From contig NZ_CP061813.1 in assembly GCF_014784055.1 (NCBI RefSeq), forward strand, positions 1,994,001 to 2,058,000: 64,000 bases of DNA, read 5' to 3'. A program made the translations under genes and the position numbers. Source of the DNA: Polaribacter haliotis. Lineage in GTDB: Bacteria > Bacteroidota > Bacteroidia > Flavobacteriales > Flavobacteriaceae. The notes under the pieces were generated by a model that saw only the letters and a list, made by a program, of their open reading frames with translations, made no database searches and was not told the origin of the DNA. Positions 51,572-60,724 of the stretch are shown piece by piece. Position 1 is the first letter of the stretch. Every line of letters starts with the position of its first letter.

Positions 51572-51985
51572 GAAATACAAGAAGAAATTATTGACGAGTT
51601 TTCGATGTTCGACGATTGGATGGAACGTTATGAATACATTATAGAACTCGGAAAATCTTTACCAATTATTAATGAAAAGTTTAAATTGAATGAAAATTTA
51701 ATAAAAGGTTGCCAATCTAAAGTTTGGTTGTATTCTGAATTAGAGGGTAATAAAGTTAAATTTACTGCAGATAGCGATGCTATTTTAACTAAAGGAATTG
51801 TGGCATTATTATTGAGGGTCTTCTCCGAACAAAAACCGGCAGATATTTTAACTGCAGAAACTACTTTTATAGACGAAATTGGTTTAAAAGAACATTTATC
51901 TCCAACAAGAGCTAATGGTTTGGTTTCTATGATTAAGCAAATAAAAATGTATGCAATTGCCCAACAAACAAAAATACCTAACTAA
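51560..51985 (+). CDS. sufE: SufE family sulfur acceptor
   Basis: 141 residues. Accepts sulfane sulfur from SufS during Fe-S cluster assembly; the acceptor Cys is in NENLIKGCQSKVWLYSE (about residue 52). FDDWMERYEYIIELGKSLP and GIVALLLRVFSEQKPADIL are typical. The DUF59 gene follows after 9 bp, so the two are co-transcribed. Confidence 0.95.
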   Translation: MTIKEIQEEIIDEFSMFDDWMERYEYIIELGKSLPIINEKFKLNENLIKGCQSKVWLYSELEGNKVKFTADSDAILTKGIVALLLRVFSEQKPADILTAETTFIDEIGLKEHLSPTRANGLVSMIKQIKMYAIAQQTKIPN

Positions 51986-51994
51986 AATAACATA

Positions 51995-52315
51995 ATGACT
52001 GACAAAGAATTAGAAGAAATTGGAGATAAAATTGTACGTGTTTTAAAAACAATTTACGATCCAGAAATTCCTGTAGATATTTACGAATTAGGTTTAATTT
52101 ACGATGTTTTTGTCTCTGATGAAAATAACGCAAAAATTTTAATGACTTTAACTTCTCCAAACTGCCCAGTTGCAGAATCTTTACCAAGAGATGTAGAAGA
52201 AAAAGTGAAGTCTTTAAAAGAAATTAAAGATTGTGAAGTAGAAATTACGTTCGACCCAACCTGGACACAAGAAATGATGAGCGAAGAAGCAAAGTTAGAA
52301 TTAGGAATGCTTTAG
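51995..52315 (+). CDS. DUF59/MIP18 family Fe-S assembly factor
   Basis: 106 residues. Pattern VLKTIYDPEIPVDIYELGLIYDV, LTSPNCPVAESLPRDVEEKV and VEITFDPTWTQEMMSEEAKLELGML matches the SufT/PaaD-like DUF59 family that helps deliver Fe-S clusters. The conserved Cys is in SPNCPVA. Paired with sufE. Confidence 0.93.
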   Translation: MTDKELEEIGDKIVRVLKTIYDPEIPVDIYELGLIYDVFVSDENNAKILMTLTSPNCPVAESLPRDVEEKVKSLKEIKDCEVEITFDPTWTQEMMSEEAKLELGML

Positions 52316-52362
52316 AGTTAGTTAGCAGTATTCAGTATTCAAAACTAAAAAATTCTAATGGC

Positions 52363-52389
52363 TGTTATTTCGACGATAGGAGAAATCTC
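52363..52389 (+). repeat. TGTCA-type dispersed hairpin, copy iii
   Basis: TGTT-ATTTC-N10-GAAAT-CTC, between the DUF59 and DUF2480 genes. Confidence 0.6.
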
Positions 52390-52422
52390 AACTTTGAAAT
52401 TTTGAAACTAAATAATATAAAT

Positions 52423-52932
52423 ATGCAAGAAGAAATTATCAATAGAGTAGCAACAAGTAAATTAAAAACGTTTGATCTAGAGGAGATTTATCCTGAAGGA
52501 GAAAGAGTTTTATTTGATGTTAAAGATTGGTTGTTTCAAGAATTAATTTTAAAAGAAAGAGATTTTAGAGAGTTTGTAAAAAACCACGATTGGTCTCAGT
52601 ATAAAAATAAATTTGTAGCAATTACTTGCACTGTAGATGCAATAATACCTTCTTGGGCATTTATGTTAGTCGCATCCGAATTAACACCTTTTGCAAATAA
52701 AGTAGTTATTGGTAACTTAGAATTATTGGAAACAGTTTTGTATCAAGAATTATTACAATTTATAGATTTTAGAGATTTTACAGACGTTCCAGTAATTATA
52801 AAAGGTTGCGCAAATAAACCAATCCCAGAATCTGCCTATGCATTTTTAATTGCAAAATTACAACCCATTGCCAAATCAATTATGTTTGGAGAAGCATGTT
52901 CCACAGTTCCATTATTTAAAGCAAAAAAATAA
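52423..52932 (+). CDS. DUF2480 family protein
   Basis: 169 residues from MQEEIINRVATSKL; an in-frame start 21 bp earlier is not favoured. Family wording KTFDLEEIYPEGERVLFDVKDWLFQELILKERDFREFVKNHDWSQYKNKFVAITC and IPVIIKGCANKPIPESAYAFL-like end. A Bacteroidota-restricted family of unknown role, often near suf genes, as here; a link to Fe-S metabolism is inference. Confidence 0.88.
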   Translation: MQEEIINRVATSKLKTFDLEEIYPEGERVLFDVKDWLFQELILKERDFREFVKNHDWSQYKNKFVAITCTVDAIIPSWAFMLVASELTPFANKVVIGNLELLETVLYQELLQFIDFRDFTDVPVIIKGCANKPIPESAYAFLIAKLQPIAKSIMFGEACSTVPLFKAKK

Positions 52933-52943
52933 ATTATAGTATT

Positions 52944-53834
52944 TTGTTTCACCTTAATTCAAATTTTAAATATTTATTCCTAACGCTACTTCTTGCGTTT
53001 TCTATTTCTGTAAACTCACAGCAAAAAAAAGTAGAAAAGAAAAAAGTACCTGTTCCAAAATGGAAAATTCATGGGAGATTTACTTTTCTTTTCAATCAAT
53101 CTGCCTTTTCTAATTGGGCTGCTGGAGGGCAAAATACAGTTGCTGGTAACGTAAGTATTAATTACGATTTTAATTTCAAAAAAAATAAATGGAACTGGGA
53201 CAGTAGATTAATAACTGGTTATGGTTTAAGTTATTTAACTGCCAAAGGATATAGAAAAACAAACGATAGATTCGAATTTAACTCTCTTTTAGGATTAAAA
53301 TCTTCTAAATATTGGTTCTTCTCCTACTTTACAAACATAAAAACACAATACACTAGAGGTTTCGATTATTCTAAAACGCCAGAAGTATCTGTTTCTGATT
53401 TTCTATCTCCTGCATATTTAAGTTTTGGACCAGGAATGTTGTGGAAAAAATCGGATAATTTAAATATAAATATTGCTCCTGCAACTGCTAGGCTTACCTT
53501 TGTAAACGACATGTTTTCGGGAAAATTTGGAGTTGACGAAGGGAAAAACTCATCACTTAGTTTAGGTTTTAACCTATCTGGTTATTACAAAACAAATATT
53601 ATGACCAATGTTGAATTAGAAAACATTTTAACAGTTTATTCCGATTATTTAAATAAGCCACAGAATGTAGATTTCGAATATCAAGCAAACCTTAGATTTA
53701 AGGTAAATAAAAGTATTAAAATGCACATTACCTTACATACTATTTTCGATGACAATGCTTCTGGAAGATTACAATATCGAGAACTTTTCGGTTTAGGTGT
53801 AAATTATAGTTTCCACGAAAAAGTGACTTATTAG
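52944..53834 (+). CDS. DUF3078 domain outer-membrane protein (first copy)
   Basis: 296 residues. Signal peptide FKYLFLTLLLAFSISVNSQ; the start is probably a TTG at 52944 since no ATG precedes it. Beta-barrel features with alternating aromatics: FLFNQSAFSNWAAGGQNTVAGN, WNWDSRLITGYGLSY. Likely an outer-membrane barrel of unknown function. Sits 11 bp after DUF2480 and 49 bp before a paralogue. Confidence 0.85.
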   Translation: MFHLNSNFKYLFLTLLLAFSISVNSQQKKVEKKKVPVPKWKIHGRFTFLFNQSAFSNWAAGGQNTVAGNVSINYDFNFKKNKWNWDSRLITGYGLSYLTAKGYRKTNDRFEFNSLLGLKSSKYWFFSYFTNIKTQYTRGFDYSKTPEVSVSDFLSPAYLSFGPGMLWKKSDNLNINIAPATARLTFVNDMFSGKFGVDEGKNSSLSLGFNLSGYYKTNIMTNVELENILTVYSDYLNKPQNVDFEYQANLRFKVNKSIKMHITLHTIFDDNASGRLQYRELFGLGVNYSFHEKVTY

Positions 53835-53883
53835 TTATAAAATTGTCTAATAATAGAAATAAATCAAAAATTAGAAATTAAAA

Positions 53884-54822
53884 ATGAAAAAATTAACAAC
53901 CTTATTAATGATTGTTTTCTTAGGTTTTGCATCCACTGCACAAACTAAAGAAGAATTAAAAGAAGAACAAGCTCCTAAAAAAGCGCAGATTGCAAAATTA
54001 CAAGGAGAAGTAAAAGCGATTCAAGCTAAAATAGATGCACTTCCTGGATGGAGAAAAGGTGCTTTTGGTACTGTTGGTGGAAGTCTTTCTGGCTTTAACA
54101 ATTGGTACTCTAGGTCTGCACCAACTGCATCTGCAGGAAATATTGGTATTACTGTAAATGGTTTTGCGAATTTAATTGAGAAAGATTTCTTTTGGAGAAA
54201 TGCTGCCACTGTAAATTTAGGTTGGGTAAAATTAGATGAGAAAGGTGTTTCTGGAGACGAAGGTTTTGATACTGCAACAGATGTTTTTACAATTTCTTCT
54301 TTATATGGTAGAAGAATAAGTAAAACCTGGGCTTTATCTGCTTTAGCTGAATACAGAACAACAATTATCGATAATTTTAACGATCCAGGATATTTAGATT
54401 TTGGTGCTGGTGCAACTTGGACACCTACAGATAACTTGGTAGTTGTAATACACCCAGGAAACTACAATTTTGTATTTAGTAGTGGAGAGACTGTTTTTGA
54501 ATCTTCTTTGGGTGCTAAAATTGTTGCAGACTACACAAAAAAATATAATAAATTAAGTGTAAAATCGAATCTATCTGTTTTCCAAAGTTATAAGTCTTCA
54601 GATTTTTCTAACTGGACTTGGACAAACTCTTTTGGTTATACAATTTGGAAAGGAATTGGTGTAGGTTTCGAATTGGGTTTACGTAAAAACAAACAAGAAG
54701 CTTTAAGTAATGCTATTGATGTTAATGCAGCATTACCTGTTCCTGGAGCAACTCCAACTTTCGATTCTGTAGATAACAAATTACAATCTTATTACTTATT
54801 TGGAATGAACTATGCTTTCTAA
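53884..54822 (+). CDS. DUF3078 domain outer-membrane protein (second copy)
   Basis: 312 residues. Signal peptide MKKLTTLLMIVFLGFASTAQ, then a short coiled coil (EELKEEQAPKKAQIAKLQGEVKAIQAKI) that could cross the periplasm, then a beta-barrel of the same type as the preceding gene (GGSLSGFNNWYSRSAPTASAGN, YLDFGAGATWTPTDNLVVVIHPGNYNFVFSSG). Tandem paralogues suggest duplication with divergence. Confidence 0.87.
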   Translation: MKKLTTLLMIVFLGFASTAQTKEELKEEQAPKKAQIAKLQGEVKAIQAKIDALPGWRKGAFGTVGGSLSGFNNWYSRSAPTASAGNIGITVNGFANLIEKDFFWRNAATVNLGWVKLDEKGVSGDEGFDTATDVFTISSLYGRRISKTWALSALAEYRTTIIDNFNDPGYLDFGAGATWTPTDNLVVVIHPGNYNFVFSSGETVFESSLGAKIVADYTKKYNKLSVKSNLSVFQSYKSSDFSNWTWTNSFGYTIWKGIGVGFELGLRKNKQEALSNAIDVNAALPVPGATPTFDSVDNKLQSYYLFGMNYAF

Positions 54823-54844
54823 ATAATAAAAAAATAAATCTTTT

Positions 54845-54884
54845 AAAAAAGGGAGTGATTTTGTGTAAAATCACTCCCTTTTTT
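54845..54884. terminator. Terminator shared by DUF3078 and the esterase gene
   Basis: Long perfect stem AAAAAAGGGAGTGATTTT / AAAATCACTCCCTTTTTT with a 4-nt loop, between convergent genes. Confidence 0.9.
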
Positions 54885-54905
54885 AAGTTAAATTCTTATG
54901 GTTCT

Positions 54906-56357
54906 TTAATTTTGTATTTTGCTAGTTGATTGTAATATAAAATTTACAATTGGTGTTGGATTTTCTAAACTATGTGGATGGTGCCCAACATCTTCTTTAT
55001 AAATTACTTCTATTTTTCCACCTGCCTCTTTTATTTTTTTTTCAAATATTTTTGTATTTTCATGAACAGGAACAACTTTATCTGCATCTCCACAAACATG
55101 AAACATTGGGAAACCTCCTTTTGCAATAGCCTCTATTTTATGAATCGGATTTCCTCTAAAACCAGCCATTTCAAATTCGGAAGTAATTCCATAAACGTTT
55201 TTAAAATTTTGCCAATCTCCTTTGCTTCCTACTCCTTCACCTTTTCCACCTGGCCAACTTGAACCATCTAAAACTGGTGCATCTGCATAAATACAGGCAA
55301 CTTTCTCTGGATTTTCGACTGCCCAATTATAAATAATTAACCCTCCTCTACTCATACCTTCTAAAACTACTTTTTTAGAGAAACCGCTTTCAATCATTAA
55401 ATCATAAAAATTATTCCAACGATTTACAGCTTCATTATTTCCGAATAAATTAGCAACATCACAATAAACAATATGAAAACCTCTGTCTAAAAGGGCGATA
55501 TCGGTTTGCGGTTCATGCCCCCAAAAACGTGCACGTAAAACCCAAGGTTTGCCTTTTGCAATTCTTTTTGGAGTTACTATTTTACAGGGAATATTTTTAA
55601 AATTGAAATTGGTTTGCTTGTAACCATAAAAATTAGATTCACTTTTTTTATCAACTTTTGAAAAATTAAAACCTTTATTATTATTTTCAACTTTTTGAAT
55701 TACAGATTCATAAACCCTTTTTGCCATTCGAGTTGCCCCCAAAGCTGATGGATGAATTTTATCTGGAAATAATTTAGGTTCATTCACAAATAAATGATAT
55801 AAATCAATCATTTCACTACCAGTTTCGAATGCTACTTTTTGAGTTAATGGAATTATTTTATTCTTTATAACTGGATTCCAAATTCGTGAAGTATCTTGTG
55901 CATAGGAAGGAACTGGCAACAACAAAACGATTCTTGTCTTTTTATTTTTCTCTTTAAATGAATTGATAAGTTCTTTGTAATTACTAACAAAATCGGAATC
56001 TAAATGAACTCTATTTTGCAATTTGCTATCATTTGTGCCTAATTTAATAAAAACAATATCTGGTTTAAAGGCTAAAGCTTCTTGGTATGTATTGGATTTC
56101 CAATATGGATAGTCTCCTTTTTTTAATAAAGTATTTCCATTTACTCCAAAATTTTTGACATTAAAACCATCGCCTAATAATACTTGCAATTGCTGTGGAT
56201 AAGCATTTTGTTCTCTATTTTCGATTCCTGCTCCATAAGTAATACTGTCTCCAATACAAGCAATTTTTAAGGGTTCTTGCTTTTTTGTTTCTTGTTCTTT
56301 ACAAGTAATAAAAAGTAAACTTAGAAGCAATAGTCTATAAAATCGAAAATATCTCAT
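54906..56357 (-). CDS. Two-domain esterase lipoprotein (SGNH hydrolase plus alpha/beta hydrolase)
   Basis: 483 residues. Lipoprotein signal MRYFRFYRLLLLSLLFITCKEQ. SGNH domain about 28-225: block I IACIGDSITYGAG, block II GVNGNTLL, block III KLGTNDSK, block V DKIHPS. The second domain, about 250-475, is an alpha/beta hydrolase with nucleophile EGMSRGGLI, acid CGDADKVV and His GHHPHS. Two hydrolase domains in one chain suggest removal of two kinds of ester from a polysaccharide, for example acetyl groups. Last gene of the fucosidase locus. Confidence 0.85.
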   Translation of the reverse strand: MRYFRFYRLLLLSLLFITCKEQETKKQEPLKIACIGDSITYGAGIENREQNAYPQQLQVLLGDGFNVKNFGVNGNTLLKKGDYPYWKSNTYQEALAFKPDIVFIKLGTNDSKLQNRVHLDSDFVSNYKELINSFKEKNKKTRIVLLLPVPSYAQDTSRIWNPVIKNKIIPLTQKVAFETGSEMIDLYHLFVNEPKLFPDKIHPSALGATRMAKRVYESVIQKVENNNKGFNFSKVDKKSESNFYGYKQTNFNFKNIPCKIVTPKRIAKGKPWVLRARFWGHEPQTDIALLDRGFHIVYCDVANLFGNNEAVNRWNNFYDLMIESGFSKKVVLEGMSRGGLIIYNWAVENPEKVACIYADAPVLDGSSWPGGKGEGVGSKGDWQNFKNVYGITSEFEMAGFRGNPIHKIEAIAKGGFPMFHVCGDADKVVPVHENTKIFEKKIKEAGGKIEVIYKEDVGHHPHSLENPTPIVNFILQSTSKIQN

Positions 56358-56372
56358 GTCTTTTTTTTATTA

Positions 56373-58190
56373 TTAATCTAATACTACTGGTATAAGTTTA
56401 ATGGCTCTTAAACTTGCTTTTTCTGCATTTCCTTCCACCAAAGAAACCGCTATTTTATGTTTTCCAGATTTTTTGAATTTCAACCAACCAATAGAATGAT
56501 ACGCATAAATTTGAGATGAGTTTTGCTGATTTTGCATTTGCTCATTATCATCTGTTTCCACAGACCAAACCAATCTTCCTTCGCCAGCATAATCTAATTC
56601 AACTTGATAATAACCCGGTTTTAAAACATCCACTTTCCAATACGCTTTTCCATATTCTTTAAAACTATGAATATGTGCTGTTGCTTTCCATTCACCAAAT
56701 TTTTCCATCCAATATTTATGGTCTTTTTTAGCATCACTTGCAGTTGCAAATTCTGCTAATAATTCCGTTTCAATAACTGGATCTATACCAAGTGTACTTA
56801 TTACTTTTGGTGGTTCATTTAGTTTTAAAGTAACTACAGAAACTAACTTTTCAGGACGATTTGAAGGCAGATTTATTTTAGTCCAACCATTAATTTTCTG
56901 AACTTTTAAAGCAATATTTCCTTTTTTAGTTTGAATTGTACAAGACTCAATATTAGATTGTAATCCTGGTAAATACAACTCGCCATCTATAGGCCATTTA
57001 TAAATTGATAAATACAAACTGTTACCTTTTTTAGTAACATCTCCCCAAGGTAATTTGTGTTTCCAAGGCGAAGCTTCTGCTCCATACACCACATTTGGAT
57101 ATTTTTTTATCCATTTTCCCGCATTTAATAATGCCTTTGTACTTTGTATTGGAATGGTTCCATCTCCTTTTGGACCTATATTTACCATATAGGTTCCTCC
57201 TCTGGCAACTGTAGAAATTAAACGCTCCAAAATATCTTTAGGCGTTTTCCAATTTTGGTCATACCAAGCATAGCCCCAAGAATCGTTTATTACATCTACA
57301 GTTTCCCACAAACCCTCGTGGTTTTTATTCGGAATTTCCATATCGCCCAAAGTCGTATAATCTCCCAAGCCATGCCCAGCTCTACCAGAAACTAATGCTT
57401 TTGGTTGGTATTTACGAACGACTTGTACTAATTCCTCTACATATTTTTTAGGCATATTTCCTGGGGTATCAAACCAAATTAGTTCAATATCACCATAATT
57501 TTTTGTCAACTCTATAACTTGTGGCAAACATTTATTTTTGAAATAATCGTCGAAAGTAACAGCTTCTCCTTTCGCATTTGTTTTTGGACCTCCATTTCCA
57601 CCAGGTTCTGTCCAATCTTGATTATGAGAATAGTAAAAACCGAATCCCATTTCTTGTTTTTTACAAGCTTCCGCTAATTGTTTCATTAAATCTTTTCCAT
57701 AAGGTGTGGCTTTCACGACATTAAAATCGGACACTTTTGTATCGAACATTGCAAAACCATCATGATGTTTACTGGTGATAATAATATACTTCATTCCAGC
57801 ATTTTTTGCCAAAGAAACAAAAGCATCTGCATCGAATTTTGTAGGGTTAAAATCTTTTGCAACTTCCATATATTCATCTGCTGGTACTCCTGCCAAGTCT
57901 TTATGCATCAGCCATTCTCCAATTCCATAATAGGTTTTTCCTTTCCATTTATTAGCTAATTGAGAATACAATCCCCAATGAATAAACATGGCGTAATTAC
58001 CATCAATAAAATTTTTTCCTCGAAGAGAATTGTTCGATTTTACTTTTTGTGAACCCCACATTTCGTTCATTCCTAATTCCTTTTTCTCTTTTCCAGAATT
58101 CGTTTTTTTCTCTTGTGCGTAAAAATTAGGTGCCAAAAAAAGGAATAGTATAATCGAAATTTTAAAAAATGTTTGTTTTAAATGCTTCAT
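56373..58190 (-). CDS. Alpha-L-fucosidase, GH29, with C-terminal domain
   Basis: 605 residues. Signal peptide MKHLKQTFFKISIILFLFLAPNFYAQ. GH29 TIM barrel about 40-385: AMFIHWGLYSQLANKWKG, ITSKHHDGFAMFDTKVSDFNVV, and catalytic nucleophile Asp in IELIWFDTPGN (usual WFDG). A following beta-sandwich and a C-terminal lectin-like part (KYWMEKFGEWKATAHIHSF) may bind sugar. Exo-acting release of fucose from algal polysaccharide is likely; linkage preference unknown. Confidence 0.93.
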   Translation of the reverse strand: MKHLKQTFFKISIILFLFLAPNFYAQEKKTNSGKEKKELGMNEMWGSQKVKSNNSLRGKNFIDGNYAMFIHWGLYSQLANKWKGKTYYGIGEWLMHKDLAGVPADEYMEVAKDFNPTKFDADAFVSLAKNAGMKYIIITSKHHDGFAMFDTKVSDFNVVKATPYGKDLMKQLAEACKKQEMGFGFYYSHNQDWTEPGGNGGPKTNAKGEAVTFDDYFKNKCLPQVIELTKNYGDIELIWFDTPGNMPKKYVEELVQVVRKYQPKALVSGRAGHGLGDYTTLGDMEIPNKNHEGLWETVDVINDSWGYAWYDQNWKTPKDILERLISTVARGGTYMVNIGPKGDGTIPIQSTKALLNAGKWIKKYPNVVYGAEASPWKHKLPWGDVTKKGNSLYLSIYKWPIDGELYLPGLQSNIESCTIQTKKGNIALKVQKINGWTKINLPSNRPEKLVSVVTLKLNEPPKVISTLGIDPVIETELLAEFATASDAKKDHKYWMEKFGEWKATAHIHSFKEYGKAYWKVDVLKPGYYQVELDYAGEGRLVWSVETDDNEQMQNQQNSSQIYAYHSIGWLKFKKSGKHKIAVSLVEGNAEKASLRAIKLIPVVLD

Positions 58191-58215
58191 TATTAGAATT
58201 CTTTTTGAGCTATTA

Positions 58216-59670
58216 TTAAATTGAGAATGCTTCTTTTAAATCTAATGGATCGCCCATATTTTTTTGCATCTGAATTAATTCATTAAACAGTTGTTTAACT
58301 TTATTTTGATATTTTTTATCTCCAGATAAATTATTCAATTCATTGGGATCATTTTCTAAATCATAAAGCAATATTGTTTTCGATTTCGGATATAAAATCA
58401 GTTTAAAACCATCTTTACGAATCATTCTTTGTGATGCTTTTTCGTAAGTGCCATAAATAGCATCGTACTTTTTTGCTGAATGTGCAGTTTTTGCTAAATC
58501 TAAAAAACTATTAAATTCAATATACTTTGGTTTTGCAATACCAGCAATTTCCAAGGCAGTCGCCATTACATCTTGTAAATATATATCTTCATCAATCTTT
58601 TTCCCTTTAGGAATATTGGGTCCCACAACCATTAAAGGCACTCTCATACTATGGTCGTACATATTTTGTTTTCCAATTAAGCCATGTTCGCCAATTGCTA
58701 AACCATGGTCTGCTGTAAAGAAAATATAAGTATTTTCTTTGAGCCCTTTTTCTTCTAAAATGTTTAAAATATCTTTTATTTGATCGTCTAAATGAGTGGT
58801 AATTGCGTAATATTCTTGCCTGTTTACTTTTACTGAATATTCCGTTCTTGGAAAAGGTGCTAATTTTTCATCTCGTAAATTTTTACCTGCTCCCATAGAT
58901 TCTGCATACGGATATTCTGGCATAAAACTTTCAGGAATAGAAATGTCTTTTAAAGAATACATATCTACATACTTTTTGGGAGATTGTCGAGGATCATGTG
59001 GTGCATTAAAAGCGATGTACATAAAAAACGGATTCTCTTTTTTCGAAGCGTCGTTTATAAACGAAACAGCATCGTCTTTTACCAATTCACTCCAATGTTT
59101 TCCACCTTTCCAATAGCCACCAAATTCTTTTTTCCACGGTTTCCAAAGTGTATCATTTTTAGATTTCGGACGATTATATCCTTCTGGAGTGTCAAATGGC
59201 ATTCCTCTTAATACATGCCCAACATGGTTAAAAATAGAATCTGCTTTTGCATTTACGTGCCATTTTCCTGTCATATAAGTTTCATAACCTTGAACTTCCA
59301 TTAACCTTGGCCAGGTTTTATCTAAATCTTCATTTTTAGAGTAATTTCCAGAAATTTGTTGTGCTCTCCAAATGGATCTTCCGCTAATAATCATTGCTCT
59401 GGATGCAACACAAATAGCGCCATTCCAGCCTCCCATATTATAAGCGTGCGTAAAAGTGGTGCCTTCTGCAACCAACTTATCCATAGTTGGTGTTATAATT
59501 TCTTTGTTCCCTAAAGCATGAACTGCTTTAAAGGTTTGATCGTCGGAAAACAAAAAAATAATATTCGGTTTTTTATTTATTGAAATCTGAGATTTTTCTT
59601 TTTTAGATTGTTGTTTGCAACCTAAAAAGAGAATCATTATAAAAACGAAAACGCCGAATGTTTTTTTCAT
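58216..59670 (-). CDS. Sulfatase, S1 family, lipoprotein
   Basis: 484 residues. Lipobox MKKTFGVFVFIMILFLGCKQQ. Type I sulfatase: metal Asp pair in FLFSDDQTFK, formylglycine site CVASRAMIISGRS (C-x-A-x-R form, needing an anaerobic-type or FGE modifying enzyme), NAPHDPRQSP and TADHGLAIGEHGLIGKQNMYDHSMRVP. Within a fucosidase locus its likely substrate is sulfated fucose of fucoidan; position specificity unknown. Confidence 0.93.
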   Translation of the reverse strand: MKKTFGVFVFIMILFLGCKQQSKKEKSQISINKKPNIIFLFSDDQTFKAVHALGNKEIITPTMDKLVAEGTTFTHAYNMGGWNGAICVASRAMIISGRSIWRAQQISGNYSKNEDLDKTWPRLMEVQGYETYMTGKWHVNAKADSIFNHVGHVLRGMPFDTPEGYNRPKSKNDTLWKPWKKEFGGYWKGGKHWSELVKDDAVSFINDASKKENPFFMYIAFNAPHDPRQSPKKYVDMYSLKDISIPESFMPEYPYAESMGAGKNLRDEKLAPFPRTEYSVKVNRQEYYAITTHLDDQIKDILNILEEKGLKENTYIFFTADHGLAIGEHGLIGKQNMYDHSMRVPLMVVGPNIPKGKKIDEDIYLQDVMATALEIAGIAKPKYIEFNSFLDLAKTAHSAKKYDAIYGTYEKASQRMIRKDGFKLILYPKSKTILLYDLENDPNELNNLSGDKKYQNKVKQLFNELIQMQKNMGDPLDLKEAFSI

Positions 59671-59673
59671 TAT

Positions 59674-60717
59674 TTATTTTTTGATTTCCTTCTTCAATTC
59701 TAATAACAATTCTACATCCTTTTCTCTAATTTTTCCTTCACGATTTGGCGGACAATTCAGAATTAAAATATTGTCTTGTGCAGTTGCTTCTTTGTACAAA
59801 TCTGCTAATTTATCTACAGGTTTAAAAATAGTGTCTTTGGTATTGTAAAACCATCGCTGACTAATACAAATCGTTGATTCCCAAGGCATGTAATATTCTT
59901 TTCCTTCATTTGTAAAAACTTTAGGATCGTTTTTTGCAGGTAAGTAAGGGTCGCCCAATCTAAAATCACTTGGAAAATATCTTATTGGGAATCCTTCTTT
60001 TTGATCTGCTGGTAATACTGGATGATGATCTGGATTTTCTGGAAGCCCAATCGTCCAATTCACACCAACTTGACATTCTGGTTCTCTTGATTTTATTGTT
60101 TGATAAATATCTTTAATTGGCCAACGATTGTTTTCTTTTACCCAACCTCCATCAAACCAAAACTCTACAATATCAGTATATTTTTCAGTAATATCCATTA
60201 ATTCATTTAGCTGATTTATGGTGTATTTATTATAATCTACATCTAAAGAAACATCTTTTACATCGCCATTTTTATTTCTGTCCCACAAAGAATAATACAG
60301 CCCTAAACCGATATCGTATTTTTTACAAGCCTTTGCAACTGCTTCTATTACATTTGTTTTATTTCCTGAATTTGCAACATCGTATTCTGTGTATTTACTG
60401 TCCCATAAACAAAATCCATCATGATGTTTGGTAATTAAAATAACGTATTTCATTCCAGCATCTTTGGCAGTTTTAATCCATTGTTCTGCATCAATTTCTG
60501 TAGGATTATAAGATTCTGTTGGTTTGGAACCATCAGTCCATTCCATATCATGGAAGGTATTAATTCCAAAATGGATAAACATTCCATATTTGCGTTCAAT
60601 TTGTTTTAATTGCGCTTTATTTGGTTTCGTAGATGGAATTGGCAAGATTTCTTTATTGCTATTTGTACATGAAAATACAACAAGGATTAAAAGAAATACT
60701 GAAAATAAATTTTTCAT
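59674..60717 (-). CDS. Short alpha-L-fucosidase, GH29, lipoprotein
   Basis: 347 residues, catalytic barrel only, without the usual C-terminal beta-sandwich. Lipobox MKNLFSVFLLILVVFSCTN. GH29 motifs FGINTFHDMEW, ILITKHHDGFCLWDSKYTEYDVANSG and nucleophile VEFWFDGGWV. Four bp from the sulfatase gene. The lipid anchor places it at the cell envelope. Confidence 0.9.
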   Translation of the reverse strand: MKNLFSVFLLILVVFSCTNSNKEILPIPSTKPNKAQLKQIERKYGMFIHFGINTFHDMEWTDGSKPTESYNPTEIDAEQWIKTAKDAGMKYVILITKHHDGFCLWDSKYTEYDVANSGNKTNVIEAVAKACKKYDIGLGLYYSLWDRNKNGDVKDVSLDVDYNKYTINQLNELMDITEKYTDIVEFWFDGGWVKENNRWPIKDIYQTIKSREPECQVGVNWTIGLPENPDHHPVLPADQKEGFPIRYFPSDFRLGDPYLPAKNDPKVFTNEGKEYYMPWESTICISQRWFYNTKDTIFKPVDKLADLYKEATAQDNILILNCPPNREGKIREKDVELLLELKKEIKK

Positions 60718-60724
60718 TTTTTAA

